Shown: piece by piece, positions 10,592-20,734 of the stretch
Numbering within the stretch: the stretch's first letter is position 1
Layout of the letters: each line of letters opens with the position of its first letter
NCBI GenBank assembly: GCA_030220185.1
Contig: JASPKZ010004953.1
Coordinates: forward strand, 966,501-1,030,500
DNA length: 64,000 bases
Source of the DNA: Diploptera punctata
Taxonomy: Eukaryota; Arthropoda; Insecta; Blattodea; Blaberidae
Direction of reading: 5' to 3'
Notes under the pieces: model-generated
Seen by the model: the letters and a program-made list of their open reading frames with translations, nothing else
The model's database searches: none
Told to the model about the DNA's origin: nothing
Translations under genes and position numbers: made by a program

Positions 10592-10700
10592 AGAAAAATG
10601 AACCCTTGAACCGAGATTTGAACCTGAAACCTGTAGCTTCGTAGGCTAAGCACACTGACCATTACATGCTGAATGTTATAATTGAAATATAAAGCTTTGT
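10592..10700 (-). repeat. tRNA-like unit, GTAATGGTCAG-type
   Basis: Reverse complement has TGTAATGGTCAGTGTGCTTA (A-box region) and GGTTTCAGGTTCAAATCTCG (B box). AAAAGAAAAAT flank. Confidence 0.65.
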
Positions 10701-10975
10701 TGCAATGATGTTTATGTGAAATTCTAATAAAATGTCTTCTTGATTTAGAAGCTGTTAGATGACATTATAAGCGATGGATTTCTGCCTTGTGACGATAGAG
10801 AATATGAAACAAGAAAACTTATTGCTTCCACTGGAAGCCTGACTATATAATGGTCAGTATGTTAGCATATAAAGCTAGAGGTTTTCGGTTCAAATCCTGA
10901 TTCTAGTGTTAATTTTTCTTTTCAAATAAAAATTTGTCCATCATTGTGAATGTTAAAATTTTAATTATAACATCG
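10690..10975 (+). repeat. tRNA-like unit with body, GTAATGGTCAG-type
   Basis: Body at about 10700-10830 with AATGTCTTCTTGATTTAGAA, then core 10838-10910 (TATAATGGTCAGTATGTTAG; B box GGTTCAAATCC) and tail TTAATTTTTCTTTTCAAATA. Same module order as the 306-bp family but with a different tRNA. Confidence 0.7.
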
Positions 10976-11116
10976 AAATGGTTTTATAATTTTAAAATTT
11001 TGAACCCTGCTAGGTATTGAACCTTTATCCTTTGTTCATGAAGCAGGCATGCTCCTAGCTTAATATGTGACTATTTTAGGGGAAATGTGAATCGCTCTTT
11101 ACATATACATTTTCAG

Positions 11117-11231
11117 AAAAAGAAAAAGAAGAAAGCCGAAGCTGAAGCAAACAAGGAGGGAGGTGAAGGAGGAGAAGAAGATGGATCTCAGCCAGCAGAT
11201 GCAAGAGTGACTGTTGTAGAAATAGTGACAG
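11117..11231 (+). CDS. brm: brahma exon C: basic/acidic linker leading into BRK
   Basis: Acceptor TTTCAG and donor GTAAAT. It encodes a run of six lysines, then an Ala/Glu/Gly-rich acidic stretch, then the conserved VTVVEIVTG that opens the BRK region. It ends with one base of a Gly codon, completed in exon D. The linker composition is lineage-variable, and the C-terminal residues anchor the assignment. The double PLE insertion starts about 30 bp past this donor. Confidence 0.93.
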
Positions 11232-11324
11232 GTAAATTGTGATTGAAATAACAGTATTATTTGTTTATTTTTTATCATTTCACTCACCTCATACTTCATA
11301 ATTTATAGCAGACCCAGGGTTTCT

Positions 11325-13661
11325 TCACGTAATTCGTGACATTGTCAATGCTGCGTCATGTTCACAACTGACGTCCAACGGCCTTCTATCCTGCAGACTG
11401 ACCTCCGCGCCATCTGGTGGCCGACCGAAGAATTTCCAAATCAGGCCTCTTTCTTTATAACCGGGTATTTCAAAATTCATAGTTGTATTTTCATTCTTGC
11501 ATATGTAAATTTTTTCCCAAATTGTGAGTTCCTTCGGTTTTTCCAATTGTTTAAGTAATTTTGTTTTGGTTTCTATTCTATGTTTTTCTGACCAGGCATG
11601 TGCAGCTATTGCAGATTTTTCGGTTTCTCCATTTTTAACATTTCTGAGGTGTTCTTTTAATCTTGTATTTAGATTCCTTTTTGTTTTTCCTATGTATATC
11701 TTTTCACAATCTTTACAATTAATTTGATAAATTCCCGATTTTTTGCAGTCTTCAATTTTTTCATTTTTGTTGGTTTTTATTAAATTACCTAAGCTGTAAT
11801 CATTTTTCGGTGCTAATTTAATGTTGAATTTGTTGAAAATTTTTTGAAACTTGTCAAATACGAAAGGATGGTATGTGAACTTCTTGAATTTTTTGCCTAT
11901 ATTTTTATCTGTCTGAAGAGTACTTTCATTGATGACTTTTTGTTCTTTGAATTTATTTATTTTCTTGTGTATCATTTTCTTGTGAAAACCATTATCCTTA
12001 GCAATTTGTATGATGTGTTCTTTCTCTTTATTGTAATTTTCTTTGCTCATGGGGACATTCACAAGTCTGTGTGTTAAACTATTAAATACTGCCTGTTTGT
12101 GTGAAAAATGGTTAAATCCAGTAGCTTTTATATAATTGTCGATGTGAGTTTCTTTTCTGTAGATTCCAAATTCTATTTTCTTTTTCTCTTCTTTCCTAAT
12201 CAATTTAAGGTCTAAAAATGGTATTTCATGATTATTTTCTATTTCCATTGTAAATTTGATTGTTTTATTTTGAATATTTAACAGTTTAATGGCATCTTCT
12301 AATTGTTTCTCTTTTACTATTGCTATGATATCATCTACGTATCTTCTCCAAAATTTAAACATCAAAGGATGTGCTTTAGTTACATGACATTCAAAATTCC
12401 CCATAAACATGTCTGCTAAGAATGGTGATAATGGATTTCCCATTGCGAGTCCTGATTTTTGTCTAAAGTATTTTCCTCTAAAGGTGAAGAACATTTGATT
12501 TAAGCATAATTTTGTTAGTTTTATGTATTCTTTAACGCTATCATCATCTAATTTGTTTTCTTTCAACCATTTTTCTAAAATTTTCAAAGTTGTGTCAGTC
12601 GGTATGTTTGTGAATAATGAAGTAACATCAAATGAGACCAATCTTTCTGAAGGTTCTATTTCTACATTTTCTAATTTCTCAACTAATTGGTAAGAATTTT
12701 CTACTGCTAAATTTTCAAATTTTTCCATACCTTTAAATTTATTGTTAAGCCATTTGGATATGTTATATGTCGGTGAATTGATATTGTTGATGATAGGTCT
12801 CATTTTCTTTCCGTCTTTGTGGATTTTAGGAAGACCATGAATGTTGGGGTTTCTGGGATTTGGTATTTTTAATTTAAACTTTTCCTTTTGTGTCATAATT
12901 TTTTTAATTGATTTTAGGTTGGTTTCAACTTCTTTAATTGTTTTTGCGAGAGGATTTGTTTTAATTTCTTCATATTCTTCCCCCTTTAATAAATTCTCCA
13001 TCCTATCATTATAATCGTCTTTATCCAAAATTACCAAATTATTCCCTTTGTCTGACTTTGAAAAAACAACATTTTTATTATTAATGTTTCTTATTTTCTT
13101 CATATTTGTTTTGCATATGTTTTTTATTTTTGTGTTTTTAATTTTTTCAATAACTTCCCCACATTCTTTTCTGATTATTGTTTGTTCTTCAAAATTCATG
13201 TCATCTATAGCAATTTCAATATCAGCTATGTAATCTTCTAAATTGTTAGAGTAACTAATGCATGTTTTCAATCCCTTGTCCAAAATAGATATTTCTTCTT
13301 TTGTAAAGTTTTCAGATGATAGGTTAATTACATTATTCTCAATTTCTTTATCCCTTCCTAATGTAGTGGTTATACTTTTTGTACTTATATTTTTCTTCAA
13401 TTTTTTTAAATCAGGTTTTAAATTAATTATCTTTTTCTTTTGTACATCAAATTTTTTCTTCATTTTGAGGTTCAATTGGTTGTAGAAGTTTTTTTCTAGG
13501 TTATCCCAAATTATTTGTCCTAAATTGTTGTTTAATCTTAGATGTAAAAAGTACAGTTCTACGTCTATTTTACTTATAGTTGTGTAATGTTTGACTTTTT
13601 CCAAATTGAGAGTTTTCTTTTCTAAACTTTTTTGGTGTTGGTTATTGTTGTTTTTAACCAT
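11325..13661 (-). CDS. PLE polyprotein: telomerase-like reverse transcriptase plus GIY-YIG endonuclease, 778 codons
   Basis: RT: VSFDVTSLFTNIP (motif A, about residue 345), QKSGLAMGNPLSPFLADMF (motif B, about 410), FWRRYVDDII (motif C YVDD, about 440). Upstream is HGLPKIHKDGKKMRPIINNI. The C-terminus has SGIYQINCKDCEKIYIGKTK (GIY-YIG, about 645) and a conserved KELTIWEKIYICKN...MNFEIP end. It should copy element RNA at a nick made by the endonuclease. The ATG at 13659-13661 is probably not the original start: an upstream frame (13654-13833) opening MAASNIQ joins it once a 7-bp tandem repeat near 13682-13695 is discounted, restoring the PLE ITPKF motif. Confidence 0.92.
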   Translation of the reverse strand: MVKNNNNQHQKSLEKKTLNLEKVKHYTTISKIDVELYFLHLRLNNNLGQIIWDNLEKNFYNQLNLKMKKKFDVQKKKIINLKPDLKKLKKNISTKSITTTLGRDKEIENNVINLSSENFTKEEISILDKGLKTCISYSNNLEDYIADIEIAIDDMNFEEQTIIRKECGEVIEKIKNTKIKNICKTNMKKIRNINNKNVVFSKSDKGNNLVILDKDDYNDRMENLLKGEEYEEIKTNPLAKTIKEVETNLKSIKKIMTQKEKFKLKIPNPRNPNIHGLPKIHKDGKKMRPIINNINSPTYNISKWLNNKFKGMEKFENLAVENSYQLVEKLENVEIEPSERLVSFDVTSLFTNIPTDTTLKILEKWLKENKLDDDSVKEYIKLTKLCLNQMFFTFRGKYFRQKSGLAMGNPLSPFLADMFMGNFECHVTKAHPLMFKFWRRYVDDIIAIVKEKQLEDAIKLLNIQNKTIKFTMEIENNHEIPFLDLKLIRKEEKKKIEFGIYRKETHIDNYIKATGFNHFSHKQAVFNSLTHRLVNVPMSKENYNKEKEHIIQIAKDNGFHKKMIHKKINKFKEQKVINESTLQTDKNIGKKFKKFTYHPFVFDKFQKIFNKFNIKLAPKNDYSLGNLIKTNKNEKIEDCKKSGIYQINCKDCEKIYIGKTKRNLNTRLKEHLRNVKNGETEKSAIAAHAWSEKHRIETKTKLLKQLEKPKELTIWEKIYICKNENTTMNFEIPGYKERGLIWKFFGRPPDGAEVSLQDRRPLDVSCEHDAALTMSRIT

Positions 13662-13833
13662 TTTCCGGACAAATTTTGGAGTGATGAGTGATATTATTTT
13701 CTAAACATTTATTAATGAATTTGATATCTGCAGCTCTTTTATTTCTAAGTTCTTTTAATTTCAAATATCTTTTAATTTCTATCTTATTTTCCGAAAAATG
13801 TTCGTTGAAATGTTGTATATTTGAAGCCGCCAT
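13654..13833 (-). pseudogene. PLE N-terminal segment, frameshifted off the main ORF
   Basis: 59 codons from ATG 13831-13833 (MAASNIQHF..., RAADIKFINKCLENNIT) ending in TAA that overlaps the downstream ATG. A tandem 7-bp repeat (ATCACTC twice on minus) precedes the frame change. Without it, ITPKFVRKMV would continue directly into the 778-codon frame. Confidence 0.7.
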
Positions 13834-13984
13834 CTTGTTCCAGTTGTTTACGTTATTCTTGTTTTCCTATGACTTGATAGCCAACTTTATTAAGTTATGT
13901 AGATAGGAAATAACACTATGAGGTTCTTTAATATTGTTTATTTTTTATCATTTCACTCACCTCATACTTCATAATTTATAGCAG

Positions 13985-16310
13985 ACCAACACCAAAAAAG
14001 TTTAGAAAAGAAAACTCTCAATTTGGAAAAAGTCAAACATTACACAACTATAAGTAAAATAGACGTAGAACTGTACTTTTTACATCTAAGATTAAACAAC
14101 AATTTAGGACAAATAATTTGGGATAACCTAGAAAAAAACTTCTACAACCAATTGAACCTCAAAATGAAGAAAAAATTTGATGTACAAAAGAAAAAGATAA
14201 TTAATTTAAAACCTGATTTAAAAAAATTGAAGAAAAATATAAGTACAAAAAGTATAACCACTACATTAGGAAGGGATAAAAAAGAAATTGAGAATAATGT
14301 AATTAACCTATCATCTGAAAACTTTACAAAAGAAGAAATATCTATTTTGGACAAGGGATTGAAAACATGCATTAGTTACTCTAACAATTTAGAAGATTAC
14401 ATAGCTGATATTGAAATTGCTATAGATGACATGAATTTTGAAGAACAAACAATAATCAGAAAAGAATGTGGGGAAGTTATTGAAAAAATTAAAAACACAA
14501 AAATAAAAAACATATGCAAAACAAATATGAAGAAAATAAGAAACATTAATAATAAAAATGTTGTTTTTTCAAAGTCAGACAAAGGGAATAATTTGGTAAT
14601 TTTGGATAAAGACGATTATAATGATAGGATGGAGAATTTATTAAAGGGGGAAGAATATGAAGAAATTAAAACAAATCCTCTCGCACAAAAACAATTAAAG
14701 AAGTTGAAACCAACCTAAAATCAATTAAAAAAATTATGACACAAAAGGAAAAGTTTAAATTAAAAATACCAAATCCCAGAAACCCCAACATTCATGGTCT
14801 TCCTAAAATCCACAAAGACGGAAAGAAAATGAGACCTATCATCAACAATATCAATTCACCGACATATAACATATCCAAATGGCTCTTAACAATAAATTTA
14901 AAGGTATGGAAAAATTTGAAAATTTAGCAGTAGAAAATTCTTACCAATTAGTTGAGAAATTAGAAAATGTAGAAATAGAACCTTCAGAAAGATTGGTCTC
15001 ATTTGATGTTACTTCATTATTCACAAACATACCGACTGACACAACTTTGAAAATTTTAGAAAAATGGTTGAAAGAAAACAAATTAGATGATGATAGCGTT
15101 AAAGAATACATAAAACTAACAAAATTATGCTTAAATCAAATGTTCTTCACCTTTAGAGGAAAATACTTTAGACAAAAATCAGGACTCGCAATGGGAAATC
15201 CATTATCACCATTCTTAGCAGACATGTTTATGGGGAATTTTGAATGTCATGTAACTAAAGCACATCCTTTGATGTTTAAATTTTGGAGAAGATACGTAGA
15301 TGATATCATAGCAATAGTAAAAGAGAAACAATTAGAAGATGCCATTAAACTGTTAAATATTCAAAATAAAACAATCAAATTTACAATGGAAATAGAAAAT
15401 AATCATGAAATACCATTTTTAGACCTTAAATTGATTAGGAAAGAAGAGAAAAAGAAATAGAATTTGGAATCTACAGAAAAGAAACTCACATCGACAATTA
15501 TATAAAAGCTACTGGATTTAACCATTTTTCACACAAACAGGCAGTATTTAATAGTTTAACACACAGACTTGTGAATGTCCCCATGAGCAAAGAAAATTAC
15601 AATAAAGAGAAAGAACACATCATACAAATTGCTAAGGATAATGGTTTTCACAAGAAAATGATACACAAGAAAATAAATAAATTCAAAGAACAAAAAGTCA
15701 TCAATGAAAGTACTCTTCAGACAGATAAAAATATAGGCAAAAAATTCAAGAAGTTCACATACCATCCTTTCGTATTTGACAAGTTTCAAAAAATTTTCAA
15801 CAAATTCAACATTAAATTAGCACCGAAAATGATTACAACCTAGGTAATTTAATAAAAACCAACAAAAATGAAAAAAATTGAAGACTGCAAAAAATCGGGA
15901 ATTTATCAAATTAATTGTAAAGATGTGAAAAGATATACATAGGAAAAACAAAAAGGAATCTAAATACAAGATTAAAAGAACACCTCAGAAATGTTAAAAA
16001 TGGAGAAACCGAAAAATCTGCAATAGCTGCACATGCCTGGTCAGAAAAACATAGAATAGAAACCAAAACAAAATTACTTAAACAATTGGAAAAACCGAAG
16101 GAACTCACAATTTGGGAAAAAGTTTACATATGCAAGAATGAAAATACAACTATGAATTTTGAAATACCCGGTTATAAAGAAAGAGGCCTGATTTGGAAAT
16201 TCTTCGGTCGGCCACCAGATGGCGCGGAGGTCAGTCTGCAGGATAGAAGGCCGTTGGACGTCAGTTGTGAACATGACGCAGCATTGACAATGTCACGAAT
16301 TACGTGAAGA
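13985..16310 (+). pseudogene. Second PLE copy, plus strand, broken by small indels
   Basis: Same protein as the minus ORF but split by about seven 1-3 bp indels. They lie near 14279 (+3), 14687 (+2), 14884 (+2), 15458 (-1), 15829 (-1), 15878 (+1) and 15925 (-1). I count only about three substitutions by eye. YVDD is at 15295 and GIY-YIG near 15897-15955. N-terminally truncated. Confidence 0.9.
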
Positions 16311-16338
16311 AACCCTGGGTCTGCTATAAATTATGAAG

Positions 16339-16388
16339 TATGAGGTGAGTGAAATGATAAAAAATAAACAATATTAAAGAACCTCATA
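16339..16388 (+). promoter_or_regulatory. PLE tail motif: TATGAGGTRAG facing ACCTCATA
   Basis: TATGAGGT at 16339-16346 pairs with ACCTCATA at 16381-16388 across a 34-nt AT-rich loop, just before the element end. The same pair occurs in every PLE terminal family in the window, e.g. 63296-63303 with 63337-63344. The role (RNA hairpin for RT recognition?) is inferred. Confidence 0.6.
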
Positions 16389-16439
16389 GTGTTATTTCCT
16401 ATCTACATAACTTAACAGTATTATTATTATTTTACTAGA

Positions 16440-16535
16440 AGTCAATAAAAGACCCACATCACCAAATTAAAATTTAAAAGAGCCATCTAGTTTCAATAGT
16501 GAAGTTACCATTCTCAAGGCTAACTATTGACTAAA
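16440..16535 (+). mobile_element. PLE-like terminal fragment (CATTCTCAAG family)
   Basis: GCCATCTAGTTTCAATAGTG and ACCATTCTCAAGGCTAACTA resemble the arms of the 41739-42285 fold-back. Confidence 0.45.
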
Positions 16536-16555
16536 CAAATTAATATATATAATGT

Positions 16556-16891
16556 ATCCATCCATAGTAATTCTGCCCAAAGGCAGGTCCTTCACTGCAA
16601 TCATAGCATTTTCATGCTATGCTTGCAGCTTTACTAGGGAATTGTGTAGGTGTGGTAGCTTCCTGTTGCTTTCCACACCTGTGAAGGATGATGATGATAA
16701 TGATAAGGATGATGGCCATATGATTTCGGGGACCATTTGGCCCTTAAAGTTTTCTTGACATTTGTCTTACAGGTGAGGAAAAACCCCCATAAAAACCTCA
16801 CCCAGAAAAAACTGCCCCGACCAGGGATCGAACCCGGGCCCGCTGCGTGACAAAGGCAGCACGCTACCTCGAGACCACAGTGGTGGACATA
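16556..16891 (-). mobile_element. SINE of the GTCCACCGCTGTGG family
   Basis: Full-length, reverse orientation: head at 16891 (GTCCACCACTGTGGTCTCGA), B box at about 16826 (GGTTCGATCCC), end AGTAATTCTGCCC at 16570. A (GT)n/(TA)n run follows the head at 16895-16923. Confidence 0.9.
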
Positions 16892-16894
16892 TAA

Positions 16895-16925
<31 letters not shown>

Positions 16926-16929
<4 letters not shown>

Positions 16930-17140
16930 TTGTGCCTTGTAAGTTGGATCCCTATCAATAGCCCTGAATCCAAAAATACTAGGAGTTTTGTTCTATCAAC
17001 TCGAGTTTCAGAGATGGAGTTAAGCCACCTGACATGCTTGTGTGAAGTAATCATTTCATTTTGAACTATATATTTCACACAATGCATGTTGAGAGCATTA
17101 ATGGACAGTGTGGGTCACTGATGAAATTAAATACAACTAT
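16926..17140. other. Unassigned intronic DNA
   Basis: No family recognised; it does not encode an ORF of note. Confidence 0.4.
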
Positions 17141-17600
17141 AGAATAATAATGAAATGAATCGTGATTTTCTTCTTACCTCATACTTCTATGTTTTTTTAA
17201 ACACAGCACTGCAGTATCGGCGACACGTTGTCGTCATCATCAGCTGTTTTTACAACTGTCAATTTTTTCTTTCTCCATTTGCCGGCAATTATTCGGACTG
17301 CCATCTGGTGTTATTTTGAATGAATCATTTTCTAAACTGCTATCTGTTGTATTTTTGAAGAACTTTGTAATCAAGCTCGGTTCGTCCGGAATCTCAAAGT
17401 TCATAGTTCTAGTATGGTTTTTTTGAATATATATTTTTTCCCAAACTGTTAAATCCAAAGGTTTAGATAGATGTTTTAAAAGTTTTGCTTCTTTTTCAAT
17501 CCTATGATGCTCTAATAAACTATGTGCTACTATAGCTGATTTTTCAATTTCTCCATTCTTTATGTTTCTGAAGTACTCTTTTTTATGAGTTTCCAAGTTC
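17140..17600 (-). pseudogene. PLE 3' part, CACAGCACTGCAG family
   Basis: Minus strand encodes KKEYFRNIKNGEIEKSAIVA, LLKHLSKPLDLTVWEKIYIQ, MNFEIPDEPSLITKFFKNTT. The 3' end has CAGCTGATGATGACGACAAC (hammerhead-like, GAAA replaced by GATA) and the tail GTATGAGGTAAGAAG. Confidence 0.85.
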
Positions 17601-18740
17601 CAACTCGTGAATGTAAAATCACTAAAGCACATCCCACAATGTTTAAATTTTGGAGTAGATATGTTGATGATATAATTTGTATTGTTAAAGAAAAACATGT
17701 AGAAGATTCCCTAAAACTATTAAATTTACAGAGTACAAGCATTAAATTCACAAAAGAAATAGAAGACTATAAACAAATACCTTTTTTGGATCTTAAATTG
17801 GTCAGAAACGAAGAAAAAAGAAAAATTGAATTCGGGTTTCATAGGAAAGAAACTCACACGGAAAATTTTATAAAATCAACAGGGTTCAATCCAATTGGAC
17901 ATAAATTAGCAGCATTTAATAGTTTAACTCATAGATTGGTAAACTTACCCTTAAACGAAGAAGATTTCAAACATGAGAAAAAACACATAATCAAAGTAGC
18001 AAGAGAAAATGGGTTTGATGAAAAAATGGTACATAAAAGGATAGAAAAGTATAAAAAAACAAAAAATGATAAACAGAAGTAATCTTGAAAAAGAAGAACC
18101 ACCTATGAAAAAAAAAATATATAAGAAATCCACATATCACCCCTGGGTACATAATAAATTTCAAAATATATTTGAGAAGTTTAATATTAAATTAGCACCA
18201 AAAAATAACTACAGTTTAAATAAACTAATAAAAACCAACAAAAATGAAAAAACTGATAAAAATAAAAAGTCAGGAATATATCAAATTGAATGCATGGGTT
18301 GTGAAAAGATATATATAGGGAAAACAAAAAGAAACCTAAAAATTAGAACCAAAGAACACATAAAAATATTAAAAATGGAGAAATTGAAAAATCTGCAGTT
18401 GCTGCTCATGTTTGGTCTGAAAAACATAATATAAATTCAGACACTAAATTATTAAAACAGTTAGAAAATACAAAAGAGCTGACTATTTGGGAAAAAAATT
18501 ATATTCAGAAGAACAGAAACAGAGTTATGAATTTTGATATTCCGATGGAGGGTGACCTTGTTTGGAGGTTCTTTGGCCAACCACAGGATGGAGCTGACAT
18601 CGACATCCAGGTGGTGCAATATAATGCAACATAAATAAAACCAGTCTGGGAAAGCTGACGATAAAACAGAATTGTTTTGAAACATATCCAAGAACAAATC
18701 AACATTAATATTGAGGTAAGATGTCCAGACCAAAAATAAT
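17600..18740 (+). pseudogene. 5'-truncated PLE, GATATCGACATCCAG family
   Basis: Begins within RT (KAHPTMFKFWSRYVDDIICI), continues through IPFLDLKLVRNEEKRKIEFG, GIYQIECMGCEKIYIGKTKR and ELTIWEKNYIQKNRNRVMNF, with two frame breaks near 18080 and 18370. Its 3' UTR holds a hammerhead core and ATTGAGGTAAGATGTCC tail. It abuts a different PLE family at 17600. Confidence 0.88.
18655..18691 (+). ncRNA. Hammerhead-ribozyme-like core in a PLE terminus
   Basis: CTGACGA, U, stem II AAAACA/TGTTTT around GAAT, GAAA, then CATATCC. The cleavage-site side is slightly diverged from the sister copy at 19021-19055 (CATGTTC). Confidence 0.7.
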
Positions 18741-18754
18741 ATAATTTCATTAAT

Positions 18755-18935
18755 GTCTTCTTCAGCTAGACCTGATCGCATTGCCAGCAATGGCATGCTG
18801 CTTCAACCTTAGAGTATATGAGTAAAACAAAATTGATATTTGCACCGGAAGCCTAAATCAGTGTAATGGTTAACATGTTGGCATATAAAACCAGAGGTTT
18901 GGGTTCAAATCCAAGTGCAGACATTAATATTTAAT
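18755..18935 (+). repeat. tRNA-like unit, GTAATGGTTAAC-type
   Basis: Core 18849-18925: GTGTAATGGTTAACATGTTG and B box GGGTTCAAATCCAA. Upstream body includes AATGTCTTCTTCAGCTAGAC. Confidence 0.7.
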
Positions 18936-18936
18936 T

Positions 18937-19090
18937 TTAGGAAGTTATATTTTGAGGTTATTTTAATTATATATTTTTAGTCTGGACATCTTACCTCAAT
19001 ATTAATGTTGAGTTGTTCTTGAACATGTTTCAAAACAATTCTGTTTTATCGTCAGCTTTCCCAGACTGGTTTTATTTATGTTGCATTATG
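18937..19090 (-). mobile_element. Solo PLE terminus with hammerhead core
   Basis: Long tail (GGAAGTTATATTTTGAGGTT), TTACCTCAATATTAATGTTG, then the minus-strand core CTGACGA, AAAACA/TGTTTT, GAAA at 19021-19055 and the start of the 3' UTR. Confidence 0.82.
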
Positions 19091-19149
19091 TTTTCTTTAA
19101 AAATTAATAATTTGCAAGTTTTACAGTTAATTTAATTAATTTTTCAAAT

Positions 19150-19240
19150 TAAAATGTTCAACCACACTGGGTATCAAACTCACTCTGCTAGTCAGGAAGT
19201 AGGTAGGTATGCTACCACCTGAGCCAGCTTCATTTACTGA
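19150..19240 (-). repeat. tRNA-like fragment
   Basis: Reverse complement has GGCTCAGGTGGTAGCATACC and a B-box-like GAGTTTGATACC. Short and diverged. Confidence 0.5.
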
Positions 19241-19342
19241 GATTTAAATGTTAATTATTGATTAATAATTAAAATAAACCTCATCGTGTCACTTCCTTTA
19301 AATATTAAGATAATTAAATGTTATTGTTGTTGAATTTTGCAG

Positions 19343-19519
19343 GCAAACAGTTAACGGGTGAGGAAGCACCACTGGCCAGTCAGTTACAGGCATGGCTTGA
19401 TGCACATCCTGGTTGGGAGCAAGCGTCTAATGAAGATGAGGATGAAGACGACGATGAAGATGAAGACGATGATGAAGAAGGTTCTGAGGAGGGATCAGAT
19501 GATGATGATCAGGATTCAA
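19343..19519 (+). CDS. brm: brahma exon D: BRK domain and acidic tract
   Basis: Acceptor TTGCAG and donor GTGAGT. The reading KQLTGEEAPLASQLQAWLDA followed by HPGWE is the BRK domain. It is followed by an Asp/Glu-rich tract of about 25 residues. The donor lies inside what looks like a longer ORF, and using GTGAGT restores phase with exon E (an Asn codon split A/AT). A Tc1-like deleted element starts 37 bp after the donor. Confidence 0.95.
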
Positions 19520-19555
19520 GTGAGTATTTTTCATTTAAAACCAGATAAGATACTA

Positions 19556-20215
19556 ACGGGCTTCCAATATAAAACTGGACCGGCCTCACGGAGTTTCACC
19601 CGGCACGCAGTGCTGTCTCTTCCTCCCGCAATTCACCCTGCCTGCTACTCGTCCTTGAACTGTTTCTTACCTTATAGAAAATGCTGGAAATGTTGTCCTG
19701 CCGCACACGTGCTATGGGATCACCTTGGTTTAGACAATGAACACTTGTACACTTGTAAGGTTTGAGTTTTAACAATTTTATTGCTGTATGTGCAGAAGAT
19801 ACTGAAATCCCAACTTGTTGTGCTAATTTTGGTAATGATTTTTGTGGTGAACGTTCCAAATTTTCACCAATTTTGTCTAATTTTTCTTCGGTGAGAACCG
19901 TACGTCTTCGCGTGTGTTTCTTATTTTTTACTGAACCAGTGGTCTCAAATTTAGTCACAAGATCGTGGATTGTCGATCTGGAAGGAGGTAATTGTCCAGG
20001 GAAGTTCCGAATAAATTCCTGATTCGTATTTATAATAACATTTACACACATAAATGCGCTGCTCTAATGTCAGCTGACGTCTCATCTTGTTGAACGATAG
20101 TAAACTGACTAGTTCAAGGACGAGCGGCTGGCAGGGTGAAATATGGACGAGGAGAGAGCGCTGCCTGACGGGTGAAACCCCGTGAGGCCGGTCCGGGTAT
20201 ATATTGGAAGCCCGG
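19556..20215 (-). mobile_element. Internally deleted Tc1-like transposon with about 50-bp TIRs
   Basis: TA borders at 19554-19555 and 20216-20217. Termini ACGGGCTTCCAATAT and CCGGGCTTCCAATAT inverted, continuing through GGACCGGCCTCACGG. The minus strand encodes only the N-terminal HTH part of a transposase (SRSTIHDLVTKFETTGSVKN, RRTVLTEEKLDKIGENLERS, SVSSAHTAIKLLKLKPYK). The catalytic domain is gone, so it is non-autonomous. Confidence 0.88.
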
Positions 20216-20409
20216 TATGTGGTCAAGAGAGAGGAAATGTGAGCTTTTTTAGTAAAACAGTGGACCATGTCCACTTTTCGTGCATTGAAATATATGTGTA
20301 TTTAGTGATAGTTCAAAAACATCTGTTAAGGAAGAAGGGGCCTTGTTATGAAATGCATCTGTTGTCATGTACCCCATATTAATATCTTATGAAAGGTAAA
20401 GTAATCTGC

Positions 20410-20700
20410 TACAGTTCTTAGGGGGCCGTTCAGGCATTAGGAGGTTATGACTCCCATCTTTCTAGACATTCAGCATAAGATTTCAGCCGAGTTAGCAGCC
20501 ATGCATAATGGCTGCCTTTACCCTTAGAACATGCATCTGGTACTCATTTCAATTTAGAGGCTGACCCTACTCCAGATCCATGGTGCCACCAGAAGGTTTA
20601 GGCTAGCTTAAAAATTCTGATCCCATCAAGACTTAAATCAACAACCTTCCAGCTTGTAATGTACCAACTACACTATGGCATGTCCCTCACATAATACGTT
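20410..20700 (-). mobile_element. SINE, GGCATGCCATAGTG / CTCATTTC family
   Basis: The tRNA-like head is at the right end (20630-20695, minus), with GGCCGTTCAGGCATTAGGAG at the left end. Same family as 47955-48250 and 58040-58235. Confidence 0.7.
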
Positions 20701-20734
20701 ATGTAAACTAATAAATAAATTAAATTGAAGTAAA

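Larger units (their letters stand above)
11262..16412. mobile_element. 5.15-kb composite of two head-to-head PLEs inserted as one unit
   Basis: The 13-bp duplication TAACAGTATTATT at 11249-11261 and 16413-16425 borders the whole block. The left, minus-oriented copy (11262 to about 13889) keeps a long ORF. The right, plus-oriented copy (about 13891-16412) starts with a reversed 3' tail (13891-13985), jumps into the ORF about seven codons in, and runs to the long tail. Arms of about 2.35 kb are almost identical. The left end is the short tail form and the right end the long form, as in smaller fold-backs. Confidence 0.92.

Noticed and set aside
13048..13485. Phe/Ile-rich plus-strand frames resembling membrane proteins
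   Set aside because: Antisense to the Lys/Asn-rich PLE ORF; the hydrophobic look is a by-product of AAA/TTT codons.
20182..20382. Short plus-strand frame after the Tc1-like element
   Set aside because: Starts inside the transposon end and has no motif; a chance frame.
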